Of a stretch of DNA of 64,000 nt, positions 21,853-31,604 are shown piece after piece. Both the position numbers and the translations under genes were made by a program. Positions within the stretch are counted from its first letter, which is position 1. Every line of letters starts with the position of its first letter. Origin of the DNA: Trichobilharzia szidati (lineage: Eukaryota > Platyhelminthes > Trematoda > Strigeidida > Schistosomatidae); assembly GCA_944472155.2 (NCBI GenBank), contig OX235275.1, positions 24,330,436-24,394,435 of the forward strand, given 5' to 3'. The notes below the pieces were generated by a model, which had not been told where the DNA came from, ran no database searches, and saw only the letters and a program-made list of their open reading frames with translations.

Positions 21853-23746
21853 CCACGGAATATACACATTAGTTCATAGGAATTATTAAAAAGACAATTG
21901 CAGAGAAGAAAATTTTCTTTTCGACGAAGTCATAATCTAGGCTGTACATTCGTGTATTTATATCAAATGGATGGGAAAGTTCCAGAATAATTTCTGGTTC
22001 GGGGTCAAATTAATAAAAATTACAATTAGGAATTAGAACGCCATAATAAACAAGGGGACGGATAAAACTCAAACAAAGTAGCATTGTAATACCTAAGAAG
22101 ATTGACAGTGATTGTGCATTTCGGGGTTAGAAATGTGGAAATAACAAACTAGACAGGATGTTTGGATAAAAAACTAATGTGATGTATAATTGTTTATGCA
22201 ATCAGGGATTAAATATGTAGAAATAGTAAAATGACAAAATAAATAGGAAGTGTGGATATGAAAATATGGTAGTGTAGACAGGGATAAAGAAAAGCTTAAA
22301 ATAACATGAATAAACAGGAAGTTTAGATAAGAAATGCGATGAGATTGTCATTACTAAAAGAAATTTACCTGTTTATGATGACCATGGCAGGGACAGGGGT
22401 TGGACGTATTTCTTTTGGATACAAAGCGTGGGTTTGAGCTTTTGGATAGCTAAAAGCTTCAGCTATGCCCAGATGTCTTGATCTGACTCCCTTTGATAGG
22501 TTTGATTGAATCTTGTATATTACTTTGAAGGATTTTTCGAAGGGCGCTGAATGTCCTGAGTTAACCAGATGTTCTGTCACTGAACAGTATACACGTTTTT
22601 GGTCTATTTTTACTAGCCAGGCTGGATAGTGTTTGCGAGAGCGTTTTCCAAGTCGGCGCATGGTACGGCCGATGTACTCAGCTCTACAAGAGCAAGTAAA
22701 CTGGTATATGCACGTTGAGGTGGCCCAATGCGACAGAGTGTCTTTCGCGTTCTGGTTGAACAGTTTCTTGCAAGAAAACGTCAGTCGTAGGCTCGCGGCG
22801 AAGTATGTTTTCCTAAGAGATTTGTAGAGGCGTTTGCGAAGGATTTCTGCCTCAATATCACCTTTGAATTCTAGATTAAGCAGAAGTATTTCCTTTGGAA
22901 TGGATTGGACTTGATCGGAAGTCTTCTTAAATTTGCGATTCTTGTCTATGAACCTGGGCGGGAAACCATTTTCCATCAGGGTTTTTCGGAGAATACCCAG
23001 TTCTTCTTCAATCACTTCCCCGCTGCATATCTTCCGAATCCTCGAGGAAAGGGCGTATATCAGGTACCTCTTTCTGCTTAGGGGCACGAAGCTTTGAAAG
23101 TTGATGAATTGTCCATTCCATGTATGCTTTTTGTACAAGGATCTTTTCAGAGAGTTGTTGGCGTTTCTTGTCAGATGGACGTCGAGGAAGTGGAACATTC
23201 CGTCGGATTCAGTCTCAAGTGTAAAGTTGATGTTTGGGTGGGCGTTATTGAAGATTTGAAGTAGGTTTTTTAAATCACAATTCTCATCATAAATAATGAA
23301 AGTATCATCGATGTATCTCTTGTAGAGATGGAGGTCGTTGATAGTTGATGATAAGGGGTTGTTTTCTAAGCTAGCCAAAAAGCAGTCGGCTAATAGGGGT
23401 CCTAAGGGAGAACCCATTGCTACTCCATCTACTTACCTGTATATTTCCTTGTCAAAACTAAAGTATACGTTGAAGGTGCATCAATGTAACAGTTCTTTCA
23501 GGTAATGGATCGGTATACTAGTTTTTTATCCAAACATCGTGTCTATTCTGTCATTTCTACATTTCTAACCCCGAAATGCACAATCACTGTCAATCTTCTT
23601 AGGTATTACAATGCTACTTTGTTTGAGTTTTATCCGTCCCCTTGTTTATTATGGCGTTCTAATTCCTAATTGTAATTTTTATTAGTTTGATCCTTAACCG
23701 GGAATTATTCTGGAACTTTCCCATTCATTTGATATAAATACACGAA
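21853..23746 (-). mobile_element. Penelope-like element, complete insertion with inverted ends
   Basis: Flanked by a 10 bp duplication TGTTTGTAAT (21843-21852 and 23747-23756). The right arm has the uninterrupted site at 52280-52289. About 240-280 bp at the left end (21880-22165) is the complement of the right end (23520-23745). The coding core at 22365-23417 runs on the minus strand; upstream of it only a short RT stretch remains. It inserted in the left arm alone, so it post-dates the arms. Confidence 0.88.
22365..23417 (-). CDS. PLE reverse transcriptase (C-terminal part) and GIY-YIG endonuclease
   Basis: A 350-codon frame. Residues 1-20 carry motif B, MGSPLGPLLADCF. RYIDDTFIIYDE near residue 35 is the catalytic box with both aspartates. 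A helical linker follows (NGFPPRFIDKN near 150). Then comes the GIY-YIG domain: CIYQFTCSCRAEYIGRT near 238-255, with arginines after it and SVTEHLVNSGHS near 285. It ends with the PLE C-terminus HLGIAEAF. The enzyme primes reverse transcription at a nick made by its own nuclease. The real frame began earlier: just upstream the expected YRYVDGV has a stop in place of its second Tyr codon, and motif A is missing, so the protein is a 5'-truncated remnant. Confidence 0.88.
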   Translation of the reverse strand: MGSPLGPLLADCFLASLENNPLSSTINDLHLYKRYIDDTFIIYDENCDLKNLLQIFNNAHPNINFTLETESDGMFHFLDVHLTRNANNSLKRSLYKKHTWNGQFINFQSFVPLSRKRYLIYALSSRIRKICSGEVIEEELGILRKTLMENGFPPRFIDKNRKFKKTSDQVQSIPKEILLLNLEFKGDIEAEILRKRLYKSLRKTYFAASLRLTFSCKKLFNQNAKDTLSHWATSTCIYQFTCSCRAEYIGRTMRRLGKRSRKHYPAWLVKIDQKRVYCSVTEHLVNSGHSAPFEKSFKVIYKIQSNLSKGVRSRHLGIAEAFSYPKAQTHALYPKEIRPTPVPAMVIINR

Positions 23747-23789
23747 TGTTTGTAATTCATTAGGAATATCAAAAAAAGGTCAAAAGCAC

Positions 23790-23965
23790 AAAATAACAAT
23801 TGATTCCACACAAGTATGGAATTTTCAGCATGTGATATCGGTAGCCCAAATTTCGCAGATCGATCATTGATGATATCAGGTGTGCGTCACGGTTGGGGGA
23901 TAGAATCCTGGACAATGTACATGATCGGCGAGAGTCCTAACCGTTGTGCTATCGACGCACGAAAT
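23790..23965 (-). repeat. tRNA-Gly-like SINE copy
   Basis: Minus-strand copy of the SINE at 5500-5697, sharing the tail 'gtatggaattttcagcatg' and the 'gatcggcgagagtcctaac' head complement. The tail half is also present in the right arm at 52145-52250. Confidence 0.65.
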
Positions 23966-24400
23966 GAATAATGATAACATAAATAAGAGAGAATATAAGA
24001 CATCTACAGTTTTACCATATAAAGAGGGAGGGGACATCTAGAGGCCCCCTATGTAGGATTCTTAATAAAGCAGGAATAAGGGTGGTGGCATTCAAACCTA
24101 CAAACTCACTCAGTCAGTACAAGCTCTGTAAGCTAAAAGACCCGGTGGACCCAATTAAACAAAATAATATAATTTACAAAATACCTTGCAATGACTCTGA
24201 GTGAGGTCAAACCAGTAGATGGGAGGTGAGTAGTCAGATTGTCGGAACATAAGAATTTAGCTAAGGTTAGAATGATTGACCCCGTGAAGATTAAGTAATT
24301 TAAAAAAAAGCTCAGCAGCAATTGCACTGCAAGCATTAACACACAACCACACAATAGGGTGGTGGGAGAATGTTAAAATTGTAGGAAGTAATATAGGCAG
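23966..24400 (+). mobile_element. Penelope-like element (family C), GIY-YIG region, broken
   Basis: Plus-strand frames show GIRVVAFKPTNSLSQYKLCK and IIYKIPCNDS, the block leading into the GIY-YIG core in family C. Stops follow at once. Not found in the right arm. Confidence 0.6.
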
Positions 24401-24401
24401 G

Positions 24402-24645
24402 TGTGCGTCGGTGGCACAGTGGTAGAATGCTTGCCAACCATGCAGGTGGTTCACGGTTCGAAACCCGGCCACCGACGCACTCCTTTCCCTCGCTAAGCTA
24501 GTAATAAGACTGGTAAAGAAGTAATGTTAGGCATGAGGCTAGCAACCCATTCCCGTAAAACATAAATACCACTGATACTGAAACTTCAAAGCTATAGCTG
24601 GAAGCCCTATGTTCCACTGTGAATGTAAAGGAATAAAAAATACAG
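24402..24645 (+). repeat. tRNA-Gly-like SINE, full-length
   Basis: Starts with a recognisable tRNA-like head: 'gtgcgtcggtggcacagtgg' at 24403, a TTGCCAA loop with a Gly-type GCC anticodon, and B-box 'cggttcgaaac'. A 160 bp body and an A-rich 3' end ('ggaataaaaaat') follow. It is a retroposon and not a working tRNA gene: the acceptor-side sequence runs on into the body. Confidence 0.75.
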
Positions 24646-24649
24646 GTAG

Positions 24650-24965
24650 TTGGAGAGCGAGAAAGGTTATTTACTGAATCCTTATTCATCGAGTCTACAG
24701 TCTGATGTCACTCAGTCTTTAGGTATAAAGTTTGTAAATTCTTGCCTATTCTTCTTTATTGCTCCTCACTGCTTAATCTATCCTGGGCTACTTAAGGAAG
24801 ATTACTTTGTTATACTACGTAGGGCACTAAAAGCTGTCAGTAAGGAGAGTGAGGTGTCTCTAAACCAACTTGGAAATACTATTGTAGATATACACATGGA
24901 CTGCTGCAAGAAATTAGCAAATATTATCTTGTCAGACCGTGAGCGCCCTCTTTATACACAACTCT
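24650..24965 (+). other. Unidentified open frame shared by both arms
   Basis: A 106-codon frame (24650-24970) includes GLLKEDYFVILRRALKAVSK and LGNTIVDIHMDCCKKLANII, ending at the LTR. The complementary segment 50191-50465 keeps most of these residues but has in-frame stops. By hand, several differences between arms are synonymous. I do not recognise the family. It may be an old exon remnant or part of an unnamed element. Confidence 0.35.
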
Positions 24966-25313
24966 TGTAACGACAAGGCCGGCCAGGCAACAGATCGTTT
25001 TTTGAGAAAATCAACAGATATTTATAGATTTTATGTACATTATTATTAGCGTTATTGTTGTTAGCAGAGAAGCAACGTCTTCTGATTGGTTGTTTTCTCG
25101 CTGAAGGTTATTCTGTCATCTCTTTGTGGCCGTTTCACAGGTCAGGCCATATATCTGCCAATCGTATTTGTACACGTTAAGTCTTCTGTGATTGGTTGTT
25201 GAGTTCCTCAAGGTTAAGCTTTGTTATTGTTTTTTCTCATGACCCCGACTCGGGACGTAAACATTGACGTAAATTGTTGTCTACAATTTTGGCTAGCAGA
25301 CAGCTTTCACCAC
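24966..25313 (+). mobile_element. Solo LTR of an LTR retrotransposon
   Basis: 348 bp, beginning TGTAACGACA and ending CACCAC, flanked by ACTCT (24961-24965) and ACTAT (25314-25318). The right-arm copy (49840-50185) has a perfect 5 bp duplication. No PBS-to-PPT internal region is found beside it, so it is a solo LTR. It was present before the two arms diverged. Confidence 0.8.
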
Positions 25314-25318
25314 ACTAT

Positions 25319-26338
25319 CACCTTGCCGCATCTCTTAGGTTACAACTAGAAGCAACATCTATGGAACACCATATGCTTGAATGATTAAGTATAAAAACTG
25401 TACGATACGACGTAATTCGTATGATAAGAAAAGTGTTAGGCATGAAACTACGAAGTAAGTTACTGCCAAACAGTAAGTAAACGGCCCGTTTTCTGTTCTT
25501 TCTATCATTAGTATATATATGTGAGGGTGGCGATGGGCCCCCCATTGGGTCCCATTTTGGCTGATTTCTTTCTAAGTAAACTAGATAATGGACCTTCCAA
25601 CAATCTTATTTAAAAAAATTATCGTTTTATTCCCGGTATATGGATGACACCTTTATTCTTTGTGATAATGATTCGGGTAGGAACACAATAATAACTCAAT
25701 TGAATGTGAAGTACATTCACCGCTATCAAATTCACGTGCAAAGGGGAATCCCAAAGCAGGATTAATTGCCCTCCTAGATATCCTTCTCACAAGAAAACCA
25801 AATGGTAGTATAAATAGAAATTTGCATAGGAAAACGTACATGGACACGACAATATGCACATTTCCATAGCTTTGTTCCTCTCCAGTACAAAAGAAATCTA
25901 ATTACGACCCTCAGTTACAGGTTCAGAGCTATTATGCTCAGAAGATGAACTAAGGATTGTATATGACGCCTTAATTGAAAATAGATATCCACAAAAGTTT
26001 ATCAGGAAACATATGAGCAAGAAAGTAGAAAAGGACTATTCTCTATCTGTAAATAAGAAACCTTTATGCATACGACTGCAATTCAAGGGTGACGCACCTA
26101 GTGAAATAATTTCTGACAAATTACGAAAATCTGTTCAAAGAACTTGTAATGCTGGCGAAATATACGTCTTATTCTCTACACAACCGATTATGATTCCTCG
26201 ATTGAAAGATGAAGTACCTAAACTAAACTAGCCACTTCAAAATTGTATCTACCAATTCAACTGCGCTTGTGGTGGAGCGAGTTATATTTTGGCCATTGTT
26301 CTAGGAACTTGATTTTTCTTGCTCGCTCGGGTACACCT
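25319..26338 (+). mobile_element. Penelope-like element, RT to linker, broken
   Basis: Plus-strand blocks: MGPPLGPILADFF-like motif B at about 25535-25575, RYMDDTFILCDND-like catalytic box near 25638, ALLDILLTRKPNG near 25770, the linker near 25990, and KKPLCIRLQFKGDAPSE (26013-26231). Small indels split the frame. Partner in the right arm: 48836-49620, where a longer frame survives. 25319-25525 carries no motif. Confidence 0.75.
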
Positions 26339-26343
26339 ACCAG

Positions 26344-26646
26344 TGTAACAACAGAAGACAAGAGCCAGGCAACAGATCGTTTATTAAGGAAAATCAACAC
26401 ATATTTTTGGATTTTAATGTACATTATCGTAGATTATTGTTAATAGAAAATACAGTCTTTTGATTGGTTGTTTCTCACAGATAGTTAACCTTGCGTCTCT
26501 TTGTGGCTGTGTCAGATCATCCATATGATAACTGTATCCGCCTACGCAAAGCCTTTGTTCTCATTTTCTCACCACCAATATTGGGGACATAAACACTGAC
26601 ATCAATTACTGTCTACCAACTTTAGCTAGCAGCCAGCTCTCACCAC
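26344..26646 (+). mobile_element. Solo LTR, left arm only
   Basis: 303 bp, same family as 24966-25313 (start TGTAACAACA, end CACCAC). Flanked by ACCAG at 26339-26343 and 26647-26651. The right arm has the intact empty site ('actggt' at about 48813-48818). It inserted into PLE sequence after the duplication. Confidence 0.88.
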
Positions 26647-26651
26647 ACCAG

Positions 26652-27062
26652 TATGGCTAAGTAAAGGTGTAGTGAAAACCATCACCAACAGCTAAATATT
26701 AGACCACCTGGTCCAAACTGGCTACAAAGCCGGCTAGCACTAAAGAATCCTACTCCATCATCGTCTACTGGGTACCAAATAAATTACCAAAAAACATCCA
26801 AGTACCCCATATTCCAAACAGCAGAGGATATCGCGATTCGACCTAAACAACTAGTGCCATATGTGCAGAAGAAATAAATCCAACCAGCCACTACCGCTGC
26901 CCCGGCTTTTGAGTGGAGACACTATAAAATCCTTGAATTTGTACCATTATTTTTCCTTATGTTTTTGATATTCAGTGTTATGTTGACGCTATCGAACCGT
27001 AATCCATTGATATTACTATTATTATTATTATTGATTCGATGTTATTTCAACAATATTAATAT
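26652..27062 (+). mobile_element. PLE 3' coding end and tail
   Basis: Continues the PLE interrupted by the solo LTR. The C-terminal 'gcgattcgacctaaacaac' region corresponds to AIRLKQ in sister copies, followed by an A+T-rich tail. Right-arm match: 48416-48835. Confidence 0.6.
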
Positions 27063-27067
27063 TGGTT

Positions 27068-27290
27068 ACAGGATTTCATCATGAGCTGACATTGCTTTGA
27101 GAACTTTTGGAAAACCTGGGAGTACTGGACAGCTGTTTCGTCCTAGTTTGGGACTCTTCATCAGTACGCACCCACCGGGGTTCGAACCCAGGGCCTTCTG
27201 GTTACAAGGCGACCTTATATACCATTAAGCCACTGGGACCCGATCCAATGGCCAGTCCATGAATTCTAACTTCTGCCAATTCACGATATA
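27068..27290 (-). repeat. Hammerhead SINE, minus copy of a head-to-head pair
   Basis: tRNA-like head (27170-27245, B-box 'gggttcgaacccc' read on minus) followed by the hammerhead block ending near 27105. It faces the plus copy at 27300-27545, and the pair is conserved in the right arm. Confidence 0.8.
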
Positions 27291-27299
27291 GCGCAACCG

Positions 27300-27545
27300 C
27301 TAGCCAATATCTTCCGGGGCGAGTATTTGCCCTCACACCCGACCTGCTACACCCTACGGGTCCCAGTGGCTTAATGGTATACGAGCTCGCCTTGTAACCA
27401 GAAGGCCCTGGGTTCGAACCCCGGTGGGTGCGTACTGATGAAGAGCCCCAGACTAGGACGAAACAGCTGTCCAGTACTCCCAGGTTTTCCAAAAGTTCTC
27501 AAAGCAATGTCAGCTCATGATGAAATCCTGTAACCAATCAACCAG
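27300..27545 (+). repeat. Hammerhead SINE, plus copy of a head-to-head pair
   Basis: tRNA-like head with A-box 'gtggcttaatggtatacg', a TGT (Thr-type) anticodon position and B-box 'gggttcgaaccccgg' (27410-27423). The ribozyme segment and a conserved tail to 27540 follow. RNA polymerase III transcription from the internal boxes is inferred from the family. Confidence 0.82.
27432..27477 (+). ncRNA. Hammerhead ribozyme fold within SINE
   Basis: Stem I: GTACTG (27432-27437) pairs with CAGTAC (27472-27477). The seven-base core is ATGAAGA, so canonical C3 is A. Stem II is closed by GCCC and GGAC with one mismatch. GAA (27460-27462) is followed by stem III ACAG/CTGT, then the GUC cleavage site ending at 27471. 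The geometry is right, but the C3 change predicts weak or no cleavage. Confidence 0.7.
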
Positions 27546-27740
27546 TTCCCTACAAACCAATACTTGAATATTGATATTGTTTGTCAATAACGCTAATTCA
27601 TTCATTCACTATTATGTATATATATAACTGTAGAACCTGATGATGAAGAACAGGTTATCGAAAATGTGAATATTCTTTGTTAAATAACTATTCTGTTCAT
27701 AAATTTCAAATGGATACTTTCAATCAGTTAGAAAATCCAT
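27546..27740 (+). repeat. PLE terminal repeat
   Basis: Shares 'gtatatatataactgtag' and a degenerate hammerhead-like 'gaacctgatgatgaagaac' with the repeats at 21100 and 47800. 27741-28020 is arm sequence without named content. Confidence 0.5.
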
Positions 27741-28034
27741 TTTGCCATTTACATTTTTTCAACACAAAACTTTGCACCTAAGTGTACAGCACATCGAAAT
27801 CCCACACCACAATTCATGTATGTAGCAGCACACAATGATAGAGAATGGATGTATGGAAAATTATAAAAGGAGTGAAAGTAACTGCGGCATAAGAGAACAA
27901 TTTCAATCTACATGTCACCAAAAGTATTGCGCTAGTCATTGAGATTCTTAATTTCTTGAAGACAGACCCCTCCTAGCCAGACAGCTTATTATATCTGGCT
28001 ATCTCCACATGTGGCTTAAATAAGCAGTCAAAAA

Positions 28035-29315
28035 TTCCATATTAGTTCGTTTATTAGATATATCACACAGTGAATGAAACAGTATTATTTACTGGATGAC
28101 GCCGCTTTGAACACAATCTAGTATTGTCCATAATCATATCAGTTATAACCACACGACTTTGAAACTTGAGTTTTATGGTTTTCTTTGTTCCCACCTATTC
28201 GTCTTCATAGAATTTTCCAGATATCGGGGACAGGTGATGAATCATTCCTATTATATGTATTTGCAGTTGATTCGATAAACAAAGCTTCTGTTATCATTCT
28301 CTCCTTATACCCTGTGACATTAGATTTTAAAACTGTCATCTTATCCCATCCCAACCTATTGTATGGTTGTGTGTAATTGCGAGTGGTTTAGTGTTATAGC
28401 TGAACTACTCTCCAGATCTCTTATCCTAATAGAGTAAACTACTCTAGATTTCGTTGCTAGGTTTTTATGCTCCGTTAGTCTGAATGACTGCCCCTGTTTT
28501 ACTAGTTTGACCTTTGCATTTGACCTGACAATCATTTCAGCAGGGTATTAGATAAACTAAATTGTTTGTTTTAAAGACTCCACAGGATCCTCTAACCATC
28601 AAAGCTTGTTTCTAGTTGAGTTTGTGGGTTTGAATGCCAGCCACTTTTATTCCTGCCTTGTTAAGAATTCTACGTAAGGTTTCCGAGGTTCCTCGCTTGT
28701 ATGGAATTACTACTGATGATTTACATTCCTTATTGTTGGTGTCGTCATTAACATTATTATTTAGTTTATCTAGTATCCTGCTGGAATGATTGTCAGGGCA
28801 AACTAGTAGAACACGGGCAGTCAGACTAGCCGAACATAAAAACTTCGCAAAATCTAGATTGGTTGATCCAAATAAGATAAGAAATCTAGAGAATAGTTCA
28901 GCTATAACACTAAACCACTCGCAATTACACACAACCATACAGTAGGATGGAATGGGATAAGATGACAGTTTTAAAATCTAATGTAACAGGGTGAATGGAG
29001 GGAGAGATCGATAATGGAAGCTTTGTGCTTATCGAATCAACTGCGAATACATGTAACAGGAATGATTCATCACCTGTCCACCCAGATATCTGGGAAATTC
29101 TACTACCCCTACGACGACGAATAGTTGGGAACAAAGAAAACTAAAAAATTCAAGTTCCAAAGTCGTGTGATTATAATTGATATGATTATGAACAATAAAT
29201 TTTGTTCGAAACTGTGTCATCCAGTGAATAATACTGTTTCACTGTGTGATATATCTAATAAACAAACTAATATGGAATCACTTACTACCACAGTGCCCAA
29301 GTTTTACACATATAT
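28035..29315. mobile_element. Palindromic Penelope-like insertion (family C), left arm only
   Basis: 1281 bp between 14 bp duplications TAAGCAGTCAAAAA (28021-28034 and 29316-29329). The empty site is at 45732-45745 in the right arm. The left half (to about 28770) runs minus and the right half plus. 'ttccatattagttcgttta' at the left end returns as its complement at the right end, and both halves carry the LAEHKNFAKSR/LNKAGIKVAG region. The minus frame at 28612-28938 crosses the junction near 28765. No RT is present. Confidence 0.85.
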
Positions 29316-29339
29316 TAAGCAGTCAAAAACTTGAATGGA

Positions 29340-29835
29340 CTGATGATGAAGCGCCATGTTTTGCTCTGACCAACCATCTATAACTCTTTTTTTAAACCTA
29401 ATCCTATTATCATATAACACGGCTGGTGGACAAAGGCGATGGTTTCGCATACACAACACGTGCCCTCTAACCATCTCACAATCGGTTCACCGCCTTATCT
29501 ATCCAACACACTACGCGTAACCTCGCTGTGACTCACTGTATAGAATACCACTTAACTCAGGACATAGAACGCAGAGGAGACCATCGAATATAACATCCCA
29601 TGGTACCCCAGTTAGGCCATTGCTCAAGGGTAATCTGAATGGGTAACGACGACGACGAGTCGGGCGCATAACCAAGGATGACACGGAGGAAGAGGGCGAG
29701 GAGATGACAGCTTATGGGCAATCCGTGTGCAGCTGGCTAATGAAGATCACTGTAAAGAAATGCGGATTTCATGTTGGCGCCTCAAATGTTCCCCTCGGAA
29801 CCCAAGAAAATAATAATAATAATGATAATCCCCCC
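29340..29835 (-). mobile_element. RTE-like element (family C), 3' end
   Basis: Ends at the A+T simple repeat near 29810-29830. The minus strand has degenerate RT C-terminal blocks equivalent to the family A RRxVLGK and LGHVLR region near 29450-29520. The right-arm copy is 45240-45730. Confidence 0.55.
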
Positions 29836-30124
29836 TGCAACGGAGCTGAGATTCAATAAAAAACAGAACACGAGTTGTTGTTTTTAAAAAAATCCTGTAT
29901 TTTCTAGATTATTTATATATTGGAAGAAAAAGAAGATGGGAAGGGAAAAGTAAACAACAAGAAATCAACAATGCAGCACAGCACTGCACAGAACAGCATA
30001 GCATACAGGTTTATTTTCCAAGTTATACACAAACATACCTATGAAGAATGATTGTAAAGTTGAACGATAAATAATAATAATACTAATAATAATAACAGTG
30101 ATAATAGAACAAAACAGGATCACG

Positions 30125-30130
30125 TTTATT
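30125..30130 (-). terminator. Poly(A) signal candidate, left ALYREF copy
   Basis: AATAAA on the minus strand about 70 bases after the stop codon at 30198. The same hexamer is kept in the right copy at 44951-44956. Confidence 0.5.
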
Positions 30131-30197
30131 TGTTGTTGTTGTTTATTTTTCTTCTTTACCTATATCAACAACCATCCCCACACACACATTGATTGTT

Positions 30198-30411
30198 CTA
30201 ACGAAGACTAACACTAAAGTCTACAGGTCTTCTTGACTGTACACTACCTGATGAACTGATATTGAATAAAGCTTTACGCACAACATCTGCATCAACTTCC
30301 ATTGGAACACTTGATCCTGTTGCTGTTGCTCCTGCGGCTGCTGCTGACGACGATGATGATCGGTTGACTGAATTTCGTATAACTTGTTTCGCTTGACTTT
30401 CATTTTGTTTT
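30198..30411 (-). CDS. ALYREF: ALYREF/THOC4-like mRNA export adaptor, last exon (left copy)
   Basis: The exon starts after AG at 30413-30412 with the third base of a split Arg codon and encodes 70 further residues to TAG at 30200-30198. It has a Ser/Ala-rich linker, then SSVPMEVDADVVRKALFNIS and the end VDFSVSLR. The short conserved helix at the C-terminus is in the position where ALYREF proteins carry the UAP56/DDX39-binding motif. It is assigned mainly by linkage in phase to the RRM exon at 34083-34333. It differs from the right copy by a two-codon deletion and a few substitutions, with no stop. Confidence 0.8.
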
Positions 30412-30479
30412 CTGAAATGAAGGAGAAGAGGGAGAAGAGAAAATAGAAACATGGATATATCAGTTAGAGGGGTGAATTA

Positions 30480-31600
30480 CTGACTACTAACTGGTTTCAA
30501 CATAGAACTACACTTTGCACAGATGTGCAGCAGCAGTTCGAGTTGCAACACTCCTCCTTCTATGTAGCACACAAAGCAAGAGTCAAGAGAGAGTCAAGAC
30601 AGATTCAAAAGAGACATAATAAACAGTAGTGTGAGTGGGAGGAGGAGGAGAAAGAACAGTAGTAATATGGAAGGACAATAGAAATTTAATGTAAATCACA
30701 AATCATAAAGAGTCAATGCATCTGCGCCATCAACGAGGACGACTTTAGTCATATCACCAATTGTCTCCAGCAACTGGCATTGGCTCTTACCATCCCGAAG
30801 ACCCCAACCAGTCAAGAAGTCTACGCCTCCCTATGTGGCTGCTGAATGGCCTAAACTAACTGTTGTCGATTTCATCACTGACTGATGAAGCCATGTTTTG
30901 GTTTGACCACCAATGGCTCTTTCCAACCTGATCTAGCCTATGTCAGGTGGTAACATTGCCCATTGGTTGAGGAAAGCAATGGCCAGGCAGGTAGGCATGA
31001 GTAACACATGTCCTAACCATCTCGATCGATGCAGCTGCTTAAAAACCACTTCATCGATTGATTTACCCTCCAACTCACCTAGCACACGATCGGTGCCTCA
31101 CCTCAATATTGCTCACCTTATTATACCACTTCACACGGGAGATAGAATGCAGACACCTACGATCAAAGACCGCTAGTCAGGCTTTTCATGTCTCCCAGTT
31201 TTAATGGTCACGTCTCTCACAGCCACAAAGGAGGATAGAGCGAACCGATGAGCAGTATACACGTCCTTTCGTCAACAGCCAGCCAGATATCACGTCTACT
31301 AAGCCAGAGATGGAGTAAGTTGGCAGACAAATGCCAAACGAGCCTGGTGTATTAGTGCTGCGATTTCGTCAGCGATCAACCGCTGGGGCTGATGCGACTA
31401 CCCAAACAAGAGAAGTGGTCAACACGCTCAACAACAACAACTTTACTCCCCTCTGTCTTAAAGCTAGGAGTCGATGTAGTCTAGTCCAGTCCTGTAGCGT
31501 CACCTTACATTTGACAGCTGGAGCAAATCGCATGCCAAACATTCGAAGATTTCCTGCTCTTCATGGTGTTCAGAAGACTCCGCACAGAAAAACCAAGGTG
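30480..31600 (-). mobile_element. RTE-like element (family A), 3' part, in ALYREF intron
   Basis: Minus-strand order as in 36261-37400: 3' UTR with 'gtttcaacatagaac' at 30490, the coding end, and the FGMRFAPVKCK equivalent near 31490-31540. Frameshifts split it. The right-arm copy is 43246-44360. Confidence 0.7.
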
Positions 31601-31604
31601 TAGT

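Noticed and set aside
24402..24480. Possible tRNA-Gly gene
   Set aside because: The head has A- and B-box sequence and a GCC anticodon position, but the stem pairing is imperfect and the sequence continues into a SINE body with an A-rich end. Several diverged copies occur in the window, so it is a retroposon.
27355..27425. Possible tRNA-Thr gene
   Set aside because: Same reason: the tRNA-like part is fused to the hammerhead SINE body and is repeated many times.
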